Shown: piece after piece, positions 44,701 to 63,416 of the stretch
Position numbering within the stretch: position 1 is the first letter of the stretch
Layout: the number at the start of each line of letters is the position of its first letter
Source of the DNA: Liopterus haemorrhoidalis
Taxonomy: Eukaryota; Arthropoda; Insecta; Coleoptera; Dytiscidae
Direction of reading: 5' to 3'
NCBI GenBank assembly: GCA_963971575.1
Contig: OZ020620.1
Span: 35,789,992 to 35,853,991 of the forward strand
Length of the DNA: 64,000 nt
Notes under the pieces: model-generated
What the model was told of the DNA's origin: nothing
Database searches by the model: none
What the model saw: only the letters and a program-made list of their open reading frames with translations
Translations under genes and position numbers: made by a program

Positions 44701-47700
44701 AATCCATTGTACTCTGTGTCCGAATATTTTGATTTAAATTTTTAGAATTATCATTAGTTTTTTTGTATCTGATTTAAGTAATAATTGTATTTATGTGTAA
44801 CTCTTTTTGTGTAATTCTACACTATTTGCTTGATTTTTCTTGACTGTAAACGATTTAATTTTATTGTATTGTGGTCAATAAATAAATACTTATTAAAATA
44901 TTAAACAAATTAAATAAAGCATGGAACTCCTGATTTATAGGTGCAGGTTATCTTGCCGTTTCAGTTTTCCAGTAATTTAGTGAGGTGGTGATTTTAGACT
45001 GCTTGTTTATAAGCATAACCCACATTTGTCAACATGTTCATCATTTTATTCCGAAATTCCGCATAATAGAACATGACCAGCGTTTAACAACTCTTCTCCT
45101 TCAATTACACACCCAGAAGGAGCTGCCCTTAAAAAATTAAAATATTTAGTAAGGATATCTGTTAATTATTCATTGTAAATTGATGATTTCATATGTAAAC
45201 AAATAAGGGCAAATAAGGACAATAAGGATCAACTGATTTACAGCGACCGCAGCGCAACCATCATCATTGTTGAGCCCAATTGTTTCCAAAACGCTCTTTG
45301 TTCAACCCGTACAGTAGATAGTTTCGTTATTTTCGTACAATGAACATATTTTAAACAATGTGCACAATAGCCGTTCAGTAATTGCTTTTGTGCACTTTAT
45401 CCGTCCAGCAATTATCTAACTGTACATTCTATGCACGCACATCTTGCTCGATCTCTGAAGGTTGAGCACGGCAATACTGTTTTGGCGCGTAGTTGTACGT
45501 AAAACAAAGTAAAATTTGTATGCGACGTATGACCTATATTAATCTATAAATATTAAACTGAAATTTAATTTACCTGACAGTGTCCTCTCGACTTCGTAGA
45601 TATGAATGTATTGGTTTCGTTACAAGATCTAAAAGCACTCCTGAAGGATCTAATTCTCGCAATGATCTTATAGCAGCTACATATGCTGTTAGGATATCTG
45701 GAGTACTTACACCTGGATGTAGTAATCGAGTTTCGAGAGCTTTTTGTAATTTATTAATCAAAACTGGACGTAAATCAGTTTTTGGAAGACAATTATGTAA
45801 ATCTTCTACCGCTGGTAAAGAATCAGGATATTCTAAAAATTTATTCAAAACAATTTTCTTTCAGTTGTTAATTCAGTAAATCATCAGATAACACTAGATA
45901 TATTAATAAAATTTAAAAATTATATCAACAAAAATATGGTAAATATATTAGTAAAAAATAAAAATCTCTGCCTGAAGAAGTGGAAGGGCCTTTTAATATA
46001 TCAATTGGTGATTTAGGCAAACTTTGGGTGGGGTAAGTGTCTTTTTCCAATCTTTTCTTGGACGTAAACATCTTTTTCCATCAAATGCAACGAGCAAACG
46101 CGCATGCTTGGGCTTGTATTTATGCCCATTTTAAGTTTTTGGATACATAGATACCTACGATCCACTTTCTACCTCCAAATGTCGTTTCAAATGATATTTT
46201 TTCCGATTTAAGAAAATGATGGAATCATAAAGTGGGATTCTTCTTTCCACAATTTACATAGCAGCACACAAAAAAATTAATTGTTTTTTTTGCCATGATT
46301 CACAAAAATAAAAAACAAACAACAAAAATACACGTATTTCTCCATTAATATATATACTAACGACAGCGTTAAATGTGAAGAATGATTAAGCGAGAGAGAT
46401 CGTAGTATACTTTTTGGTATCTCATATTTAAATAATAGACAACAATGTGTAGAAATTAGAGATTCAAAAATTATCATTTATTTGTAAAGGAGTTTCGCAA
46501 GGATGTTATTAGGGCCACTCCTATATATTTTATATGTCAACGACGTTGTAGGTGTTCGAAATCAGTATGATCACAATAGGTAATCCCTTTTAAGATTGCA
46601 GCGCCAATGTGGCAAAATCGAAACTAACCAAATAGACAATAACAACTTTTTGAAATATGGACAATACGTTGTTATCTAACATTTAGAAAGAATTTATTAA
46701 TATTTTTGTCTTGATTTGTGTTTTCTTAATAAATATTACACTTATGCCAAACAGATATACAAAATCTAAAAATCCAAACAAATGTAACACATGTGTCAGA
46801 ACAATAACAAACTTGTCTATTTGGTTAGTTCAACATACTTCCGCCAGATTGAGTCTCTCTTATGATCATTTGCCTATACCTCCCTTATATATGTTGACGG
46901 TCGGTAAAAATATAAAACGATTTAAAGATGAAATGAGTTCATTAGGATGAACAGCTTACATGGGATACTGAAATATATAGTCCATGTAAAAGAATATGCC
47001 AAGAAGGGAGTTCCACAAGGAAGTGTACTAGGGCCACTCCTATATATTTTAAATGTCAAAAAAGTTGTGGGTCTTCCAATTTTTCAAAATTATTATTATA
47101 TTATAAAAATACTAGAAGTAACTTACCTATTATAATATTGAAAAGTTGATTGATTCTAGTCATCGTATAAGTTTCATATAAAAAGTATTTTAATTTTTGG
47201 TGAAATTTTTTCATAGAATCCTGTACAGTAGGATCACATTGCTCCATATTTTCAATACAATATATACGATATAACCAAAACATAACATTTGAATTCAGCC
47301 ATTTTTCTAAACGTGGTGAGTAAACTACATCAAAACTTCCCTTACAAATTTGCTGAATATGATTTTCTATTCGAACATGAATTAATGATGTTAAAACCTG
47401 TCCAACCAATGGTTCTAAAAGATTTAGTTTAACTAAACGCCTACAAAAATACAATATAAGTTAATGTTACACAAGTAAAATAATAAATATGCTATTTCCT
47501 GCTTCCCTAATTGTTTTAGAGAAAAAGTGCAAGAGATAAAATTTATTTAGAATTTAAAACTCTATATGTTAGGCAAGTAAACTATCTTCCAACGACTTCC
47601 GAGGAAATTTACCTACAAAACCCTAAAAACTCAGCTTTAACTTACCCGTTTGTTTCACAAAATATGTTAAATATTTTTTGACACTGGCAGTGTGCATAAT

Positions 47701-48307
47701 CTATTAAACATCCATCACAACATGGCTCTTCTCCCGATTCATTAAAAGAAGACATCATCCCTTTTTTGTATGTATCTTTATCTAAATTACAAAAAACCCT
47801 AAACGATACCTCATAAAACCCTTTCAAAGTCCTCGTATGATGTGAAGGCAACTGGCTTAACAACGTCGCTCTTATGGACAACTTAAAACGTTCCAAAACG
47901 TCAAAAACAATTTGCATGTTATTTTTTAACGTCTGTAATTTATTAATATACTGTGTATATTTAGCAAGACTATTACATAATTCTTCGACTGCGTTTTTAA
48001 ACTGATAGAAACATGTCATTTCATTTTCAGTTTCAGAGAAATACGACCAGAATTTCGGAGTTATATTTTGTCGTAAATCTTTCTCGATCTCATCAAATAA
48101 TAATGTTTCAAGAGTTTTATCGAATTTTAACTGTTGAATTATATCTAGGGCTTCTGTTAACTCTTGTTCGGAGCATTCATTCTCTTTATTAGCCTATAAA
48201 AAAAGATATGTAATGTTTTGTGAACAATATCGTATTTTTAAACTTACATTTTTGTCTAATATTGGGAAAGCTATCAGTATTTTATTCCATAAAATATTAT
48301 AATCCAT
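38720..48307 (-). CDS. ANAPC2: Anaphase-promoting complex subunit 2 (cullin-like scaffold)
   Basis: Eight coding exons, read from high to low: 48307-48248, 48193-47646, 47440-47127, 45832-45574, 43136-42982, 41950-41534, 41425-41058, 38926-38720 (2328 nt, 775 residues). All introns are GT..AG and frames join exactly. In the family, APC2 pairs with the RING subunit APC11 to form the catalytic core of the APC/C ubiquitin ligase in mitosis. Residues 178-191 form a Cys-rich patch (CC..C, HC.C). RLLHPGVST and YLRSREDTVR lie at about 345-393. An acidic linker ending in WNPDPIDVAPG precedes the cullin-homology core (LVNVYGSKELFVNEYKTLLA; LLKLRFGETQLHYCEVMLKD). The C-terminal winged helix (IIGMLTNLDSMTLERIHQML) ends in FYRLPKN. 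About 50 residues shorter than human. Introns hold LINE, THAP, MITE and mariner remnants. Confidence 0.95.
38957..39170 (+). pseudogene. mariner remnant in ANAPC2 intron 7
   Basis: Plus-strand pieces FHHDNTCHHSAK (second catalytic block) and EIIPHSQYSPELAPSNFHLF (third block, Asp replaced by Glu) in shifting frames. It begins about 30 bp upstream (in gene sense) of the exon 8 acceptor. Confidence 0.75.
39600..40440 (+). pseudogene. LINE reverse transcriptase C-terminal fragment
   Basis: A 201-codon open frame (39620-40225) begins in the RT after the catalytic box: NVNKTEYIVFQPRSK, then VSHVCYLGHVISDNLSD...ERQCRSLCVRANMLNRRFSKC. The YLGH..SDNLSDD-type block marks a non-LTR lineage different from the 5 kb and 37 kb families. 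The 3' end is T-rich and closes in a TAATAAATAATAATAAT tail. Intact over 200 codons, so comparatively young. In ANAPC2 intron 7, antisense to the gene. Confidence 0.82.
40450..40991. other. Intron 7 of ANAPC2, no further feature
   Basis: 40600-40616 (GGGTTCATATCCCGG) looks like a tRNA B box but lacks an upstream A box. Otherwise unremarkable. Confidence 0.4.
42170..42305 (-). repeat. Dispersed repeat family, copy in ANAPC2 intron 5
   Basis: Reverse complement of the repeat at 1-148 (TAGGGTTTTGTAGGTATGAT ... TTGAAATTTGACATG ... CAACTCTTTGACCC), without the GACA array. Confidence 0.8.
42314..42425 (+). pseudogene. LINE fragment, family of 23733 and 37416
   Basis: Reads FWEERMKEEQKGKLSAWGET followed by RKEYFWKCGTDIREA, matching CWEERTRGEQKGRWYAWGEM at 38100 (minus). 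Only about 37 codons remain. Confidence 0.75.
43490..43730 (+). pseudogene. Frameshifted THAP zinc-finger remnant
   Basis: First half NTNCCIFGCHYRKEAIETFT, then in another frame HYFPNEKQFVKVVNKF. After a stop, KVCSTHYRATDYI supplies the Cys-x2-His pair and the following Asp-Tyr typical of THAP domains. Order and spacing fit the C2CH fold with decayed frames. In ANAPC2 intron 4, antisense. Confidence 0.65.
43781..44184. mobile_element. MITE AGTCTGTTCCAAACG
   Basis: AGTCTGTTCCAAACGGTTAG begins a roughly 32 bp end including GGCGGAACTAAAT, repeated inverted at the right with one or two mismatches. A diverged central part recurs at 57020-57190 and a short copy at 29651-29806. It abuts the LINE fragment that follows. 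Confidence 0.8.
44190..44890 (+). pseudogene. jockey/CR1-like LINE RT C-terminus
   Basis: The frame to 44745 reads SGKLCRAIFLLRNL...SLFQSHISYALLAWGHSSSADRI...SLQIMTLPSLYIFACL, collinear with 5327-5862. Intact to the stop except for a poly-T region near 44470. The 3' end is T-rich with an AATAAATAAATAC tail. 5' truncated. In ANAPC2 intron 4. Confidence 0.85.
44950..45573. other. ANAPC2 intron 4 proximal part, no feature seen
   Basis: No repeat ends or coding evidence. Confidence 0.4.
46490..46560 (+). pseudogene. RT motif fragment (CKGVSQG..LGPLLYILYVND)
   Basis: KGVSQG then GHSYIFYM/ GPLLYILYVND in adjacent frames is the non-LTR RT motif before the catalytic box. A second fragment, [17 protein letters not shown], is at 46995-47060. 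Between them, AACTAACCAAATAGACAA (46618) and its inverse (46814) form an 18 bp inverted repeat. All in ANAPC2 intron 3. Confidence 0.7.
46960..47090 (+). pseudogene. RT motif fragment ([17 protein letters not shown])
   Basis: Second copy of the same RT motif, same orientation, in ANAPC2 intron 3, ending about 35 bp before exon 3. Confidence 0.7.
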
Positions 48308-48495
48308 TTTTTTATTTTAAATAATGACTTTATTTTTGACATATAACCTCATTTATTGTTTATTTGGTTTGTCGTGATGTTGGTAGCCCTTTAAGTGTCA
48401 GATTTATGACAAATTCATGTACTTGTCAATAAGTTTTGTGTAAAATACATGTAAAAATCAACGATTTTATGTGTTTAAAGTAATAAATAGTGAAA
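48308..48495. promoter_or_regulatory. Shared promoter interval between ANAPC2 and the GPR107-like gene
   Basis: The two start codons face away from each other with 188 bp between. No TATA box is obvious in either direction; a T-rich tract lies next to ANAPC2. Both 5' leaders and both promoters must fit here unless non-coding first exons lie inside the neighbour. A bidirectional promoter is inferred from spacing only. Confidence 0.65.
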
Positions 48496-58720
<10,225 letters not shown>

Positions 58721-58894
58721 ATATTAGTCAAATATAAGACTGCGGAACACCATTTTTCCGGCAATAATCCGTTTACTTAACACGGGATTTCAATTGCACT
58801 GTTTTTCTTTGTTGCTAGGTTATTTTCGTAATGTTTTAACTTCAAATATACATTCCACAGATCTCATTTGTTGTTTTATTTCAGTTCAAATCTA

Positions 58895-58900
58895 AATAAA
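58895..58900 (+). terminator. Poly(A) signal of the GPR107-like gene
   Basis: AATAAA about 175 bases past the stop codon at 58718-58720. Confidence 0.55.
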
Positions 58901-59064
58901 TACTTTTTAAAAAATATTTCAATCATTAAAATGGACTTAAACGCTTAAACGAAAGCTATTTGAAGCCAAGCTGCTCTAAAAGAATAGCATATATACAGGT
59001 GAAATACGATATGGGGATTAAGACATGGGAAATTTGTTTGTAAATAATTAAACTTTATAGTTAA

Positions 59065-59245
59065 ATAATAGTTATTTATTTTATTTTATTTTTATTGCAT
59101 TTTTTTAAAAATTTTATGGCCTTTGCTTCTGTGGCAATTAGCCAGGACAATTTTTTAGTTGAGAAAATTTCCATGCCTGAACGGGATACGAAACCGAGAC
59201 CTTCGCAACGCAGAGCACATGTGTTACCACTACGCTACGCCGGTC
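59065..59245 (-). repeat. tRNA-derived SINE with LINE-like tail
   Basis: On the minus strand, GCGTAGCGTAGTGGTAACAC (A box TAGCGTAGTGG) is followed by GGTTTCGTATCCCGTTC (B box), giving a tRNA-like head. The body then has GGCTAATTGCCACAGAAGC...AAGGCC, similar to the LINE tail at 12795-12830, and ends in an A-rich AATAAAATAAAAT tail. tRNA head, LINE-like end and A-tail is the usual SINE layout. Confidence 0.75.
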
Positions 59246-59356
59246 GGCTTTTATTGTATTTGTGGCCTGGCAGCTATTTATTTAGAAATAAAAACAAAAA
59301 AAGATCAAGATAATATTACTTTCGTTAATCCCACATTTTTACCGACCGCCAACATA

Positions 59357-60424
59357 TGAGCCGTTGATTTTGAAAGTGAGACAAGTCCACTTTTCGTTAT
59401 TTCTAGATTTTAATGTTTTGCATTTGAATGGAATTAAAAATATTCGTAATGAGTAATAGACTTATTTTACATTTTTGGTATTCTCAATGCATGTCATTTT
59501 ATTATACGATAAGTGTTATCGGCGTTATTTGAAAAAAGTCGTGGTTTTGGTGTACCTCAATGGACTGGTCTCACTTTCAAAGGCAATGATTCGCTGAAAA
59601 TGTTGATTTCTCCTAATGAAATGGAATTATAGTAGCAAACAAATGAAATTTTTATTTAATTATTTATTTTATTTCATATATATGTTTATTCTTTGTTTCA
59701 AAAAATTGAAAAAATATGAAAAAATATTCAATTATAAGTTGTATACATATAAATTATATTTTGTTAGTTTAGACTTTTAAGATTTTTAAAGTATTCATGA
59801 TGAATGGGTGGTATATAAAGTAATAAATCCATCATGTCTTTATATTTTTCTTTAGTAATAGCCATAGTTTTTTCATATAAAGATGGTAATATTATTTTCC
59901 CGAAATTACACGGCCTACTGCGCTTTGGTGATAAATCAAGAGTTTTAAATTGTGAATCTTTTTATATTGACGTTTTATAAAATATTTTATATGGCACATA
60001 TCTCAAAAATCTTATCCAGGAAATATTCAACCAGTTAACTATTTCTTCATCAGTATTTTTCCTTCTTCTTAAAATTGCCTCCTCGAGAGGTTTGGTAGAG
60101 TAAAAGTCTTCACTTTTCATTTCATGTACTAAAAAGGGATTATGCTTGCGACATTTTTGTATCAGTTTATAATAATTCTGGGGTATTAATCGGGTTTCGG
60201 TTCGAGAGAATTTATTCGAGTGGACTTGTCTCAATTTCAAAATCAATGTATTTGAAATACTATTGACCATATAAACTAACAGTAACAAATTTGTACTGAT
60301 ATTGAGTCGATATTTATTGTAAATGATTAAAATCATGAAGTTAATCCCAATTTGTAATAAGACATAACATTAACTGATATTTTTCACAAAATGGACTTAT
60401 CTCACTTTCAAAATCAACGGCTCA
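59357..60424. mobile_element. Unclassified DNA element TGAGCCGTTGATTTTGAAAG on TA
   Basis: TGAGCCGTTGATTTTGAAAG begins a roughly 24 bp perfect inverted end that extends with mismatches through AAGTCCACTTTT. TA flanks both sides (an ATAT reading is also possible). The empty site is seen in copy 1 at 29.9 kb. The internal motif ACTTGTCTCAATTTCAAAAT recurs at 60225 and a variant at 59565. The minus strand holds a 124-codon frame, described separately. Superfamily not recognised. Confidence 0.8.
59962..60336 (-). CDS. Unknown ORF inside the 59.4-60.4 kb element (124 codons)
   Basis: Open frame with LIPQNYYKLIQKCRKHNPFL, SEDFYSTKPLEEAILRRRKN and TDEEIVNWLNISWIRFLRY. The charged EEAILRRRKNTDEE segment and Trp-rich end look like the C-terminal part of a transposon protein, since the frame is bounded by the element's inverted repeats. 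No catalytic triad can be seen. Not recognised. Confidence 0.4.
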   Translation of the reverse strand: MILIIYNKYRLNISTNLLLLVYMVNSISNTLILKLRQVHSNKFSRTETRLIPQNYYKLIQKCRKHNPFLVHEMKSEDFYSTKPLEEAILRRRKNTDEEIVNWLNISWIRFLRYVPYKIFYKTSI

Positions 60425-61007
60425 TATATAAGGGAGGTATTGTGATCATACCGATTTTGACATTTCGAGATTACGATAGATCTCCACGAATTGAGGTCCT
60501 TACATAACGTTTTGACTTTTTTTAGCATGATGTCTGTCGGTCTGTCTGTCCGTCTGTCTGTCTGTCCGTCCGTCTGTCTATGTACAAATGCAGAGCAAAT
60601 TCGGCTAAAAGTATTTTTATGAAACTTCATATTTAAGCTTTGATATCAATGACACGAGTTGATCAACTCTTGGTACAAGCCGGTTGACTAGAAATGGGAG
60701 TTTACTCGTGTCGATTTTAAGATTTTTGCGAATATTTAGTAACAAAATATTTCGAAAAAAATTATTTAACAAAAGTTGCTATAGATGCAATTGCTAACAA
60801 CTTTTATTCGAGACATTTTTTGATAAAGCAGAATAAATTAAACAAGTACTTTGTGATGGCGGTCGGTCCTGTGGTGGCTACAGCTGATTTTTTAAGTACT
60901 GTATAACATATATTCGGTCGGAGTATATATTATTGGCAGAAATACCCGCATTACCGGGGAAAAACGTAAAGTTAGAAAAATAAATGACTGCAAAATAAAA
61001 AAATTCA

Positions 61008-61678
61008 TATAAGCTGTTCACTTTTGTAAGAACAAACTAAGAGGAAATTTTGTTTTGAATAGTTTGCATCTTTGAAATTGTATGTCATGTTGGTATTAAG
61101 AAATATCACTTTTTTTAAATGTCGATCCATTTGACATATGTCATAATGAAAAATGATATCTTAATTGAGGGGGTTAAAAGTAAAATGATTCGAGTGCAAT
61201 TTTTTCTAAATTTAGGCTAAATACATATTTCGTCAGTTAAACATTATTATTATTAGATTGTAAAACCATTTCAACAGAATTCGCTTTACTAACACCCTCT
61301 GTCGAACTTGAAAAAATAAATTGTTATTTCAGTTATTGGTAAAACGATTTAAGTATGCTTGAATCATTTTACTACAAGATCCTAAGAATAATACTGATGG
61401 ATACCCATTAAGATGGAGAGAGATTCACTGTTTTACTTATCTTAAAACTAAAAAATTCTAGAGTAATTAACTTTGAAGCTAATTTTCTCGAAACTTTAAA
61501 TTATGCGCTTAAATCCTTTTACTAGCCCCTTCAATTATAATTATCATAACCTAGAAACCTAAAGTCGGTTTTACAGTGTAATGAATATTTATAATTGACA
61601 TTTAAAGTCAGTAATATACAATAAAAGTAACCAAAATAAACAGATTTAGTTTGTCCTTACAAAAGTGAACAGTTTATA
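61008..61678. mobile_element. MITE family TATAAGC, copy 2, interrupted
   Basis: TATAAGCTGTTCACTTTTGT at the left and AAAAGTGAACAGTTTATA at the right. Collinear with 12245-12546 except for a 366 bp insert at 61167-61532. Confidence 0.88.
61167..61532. mobile_element. MITE GAGGGGGTTAAAAGTAAA nested in a MITE
   Basis: GAGGGGGTTAAAAG at the left and CTTTTACTAGCCCCTTC at the right are imperfectly inverted. AATT is duplicated at 61163-61166 and 61533-61536, and the empty site is seen in the 12 kb copy. Family unknown. Confidence 0.8.
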
Positions 61679-61679
61679 T

Positions 61680-62150
61680 TATTTCAATGATGGGTTAAAT
61701 GCCAACATACGTTACCTTCGATTTTAGTTATTTAATTTATCAAAATAGTTTTATGTAAGGTTTTAACAATGGATGTACACTGCGTAAGATTTGTCATCAA
61801 TTGGTACGTGTAACGTCTAACAGCTCAACACTTATTCGGCAGAGCAAGTCGATTTCACGAAGTCTTACGACATGACACGAAGCCTATCATTCCCACACAC
61901 AAACATACAGTGCGATTTATATATTAGATAATATGAACACATGCGCAAATAAAACGAATTTTCTATGTTAATAGTTCACTTGTATATATTGAGTTGGGAA
62001 CCTATTGTTACATTAGGTGGAAAAAATTAAAACATTACGAATTTTTTATGTATTTATTAGGTTTGTATAGCTTCTTTTAGATTTAATTTATGTAAAAATT
62101 ATAAATAAAATTTACAATTATAATTCATTTTGTTATTTAATTATATGCAG
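61680..62150. other. AT-rich intergenic stretch
   Basis: No feature seen apart from a pyrimidine-rich region before the exon-like block at 62151. Confidence 0.4.
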
Positions 62151-62231
62151 TTTTTTAAATGATTCCTTCTAAGAAAGCCGTTAAGTTTGCAGGTAATGGA
62201 GCTGAAGCGTTGTCCAGTTGTATTGCGACAA
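62151..62231 (+). CDS. Possible small coding exon
   Basis: An acceptor (ATATGCAG) and a consensus donor (ACAA|GTAAGT) bound 81 bp that include an ATG at 62159 and MIPSKKAVKFAGNGAEALSS. No downstream exon was found in the window, and a piggyBac derivative starts 60 bp later. Codon content is more balanced than the surroundings. Not recognised. Confidence 0.35.
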
Positions 62232-62291
62232 GTAAGTACGTAACCACGTTGCCTACAATCTGTAAAATATTAATTTAAAAATAAATGTTAA

Positions 62292-63262
62292 CCCTTTCGC
62301 TGCGGAGTTAGGGACGCTGAACACAACTGCGTGTGCTAGGTTAAGAAAGCCTTGAAACGTATATATACGTACGAAGCATATTAAATTGTATCGTACGTAT
62401 TAATGCGGACTATGCTTGGCATGGAATATCCCAAATCTCGTACGTATATATACGTTTAAAGCGCATCTAGGATTTTTTGGGTTTTACGGCCCGGGATCAG
62501 AGCCTATTTTCAGCCGGCAGGGATTGAGAACCATCTAGGTTTTACATAAACAAAAAATTTCAAGCAAATTCTATTCGACCCAACAATATGAAATACTATT
62601 TATAATTTATTTATTGTATGAAATAATTTTAAACAAGGAACAATGCAAAGTCCCACGTCAAAATCTGGACAAAAATATCGAATGTCTTTCCTCTTCTTAG
62701 GGTGATTTTTCGAATCGGTTCCTTTCCATTTACGTAGACGCAAAAAGACTTTTTTGTTGCAATTTTTTGTAACAAAATCAAAATATTGTCACCTGGTTTC
62801 AACATAACAAATTTATTAAACATTTATCAAATTTACAATATAATGTTTGAATTGGCCTTATTAGTTTTGGCGGCACTTTTTCCAGCAAGATTATTTGAAA
62901 AAAATGCTTCAAAATAATCAACAATTGACGACTCAGCTTGAAATCCTGAATCAGTGTTATCAAATAAATGTATAATTGGTGGAAACTGTTCATCCTGTTT
63001 CCTCTTCTTTTTATTGACAGACTTAGATGATCTAGCTGTAGCGAACGGAATGTCACTAGAATATTGATCTAGCTGCACTTTCTTCGTCTTCGTCACTAGA
63101 ATACTCACTTTCTTGCGATCAAGTTCTTACAAGTGTTTTGTTCTCGTACGTATATACACGGAAGAAGCACAGTTTATAAAACTAGAAAACGTAAATGTAC
63201 GGGAGTAGCATATAAAAAAATATTTTGGAAAACGTATATTTACGGGCGTAGCAGCGAAAGGG
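62292..63262. mobile_element. piggyBac-type element on TTAA, internally deleted
   Basis: The ends CCCTTTCGCTGC and, inverted, GCAGCGAAAGGG, flanked by TTAA on both sides (62288-62291 and 63263-63266), which is diagnostic of piggyBac. An ACGTATATATACGT-type motif recurs at least four times near both ends. The minus strand holds transposase fragments. 971 bp. Confidence 0.93.
62629..63108 (-). pseudogene. piggyBac transposase fragments
   Basis: The frames from 63108 downward read PPIIHLFDNTDSGFQAESSI and VDYFEAFF (N-terminal region near the catalytic domain). The frame at 62823-62629 reads FVMLKPGDNILILLQKIATKK and VYVNGKEPIRKITLRRGKT. Most of the DDE domain is missing and the order shows internal deletion. 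Confidence 0.7.
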
Positions 63263-63416
63263 TTAATAGCTACATATGCAAACAATTTTTCAAAAGTTGA
63301 TTACAGTTTTACAAATAAACTTGCTAGTTGTCTCCCAGTTGTTAAAAACAAAATACAGGAATTATTTTAGTTAATAAAAACATTAAAAAGTTCTTTAAAC
63401 ATTTCACTTTCAATTA

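Larger units (their letters stand above)
59341..60867 (+). repeat. Repeat with ACCGACCGCCA ends, copy 3, interrupted
   Basis: Same as 29914-30443 but split after ACCGACCGCCAACATA by the element at 59357-60424. Removing that insert restores the order of copy 1. It contains a GTCTGTCC array. Confidence 0.8.
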
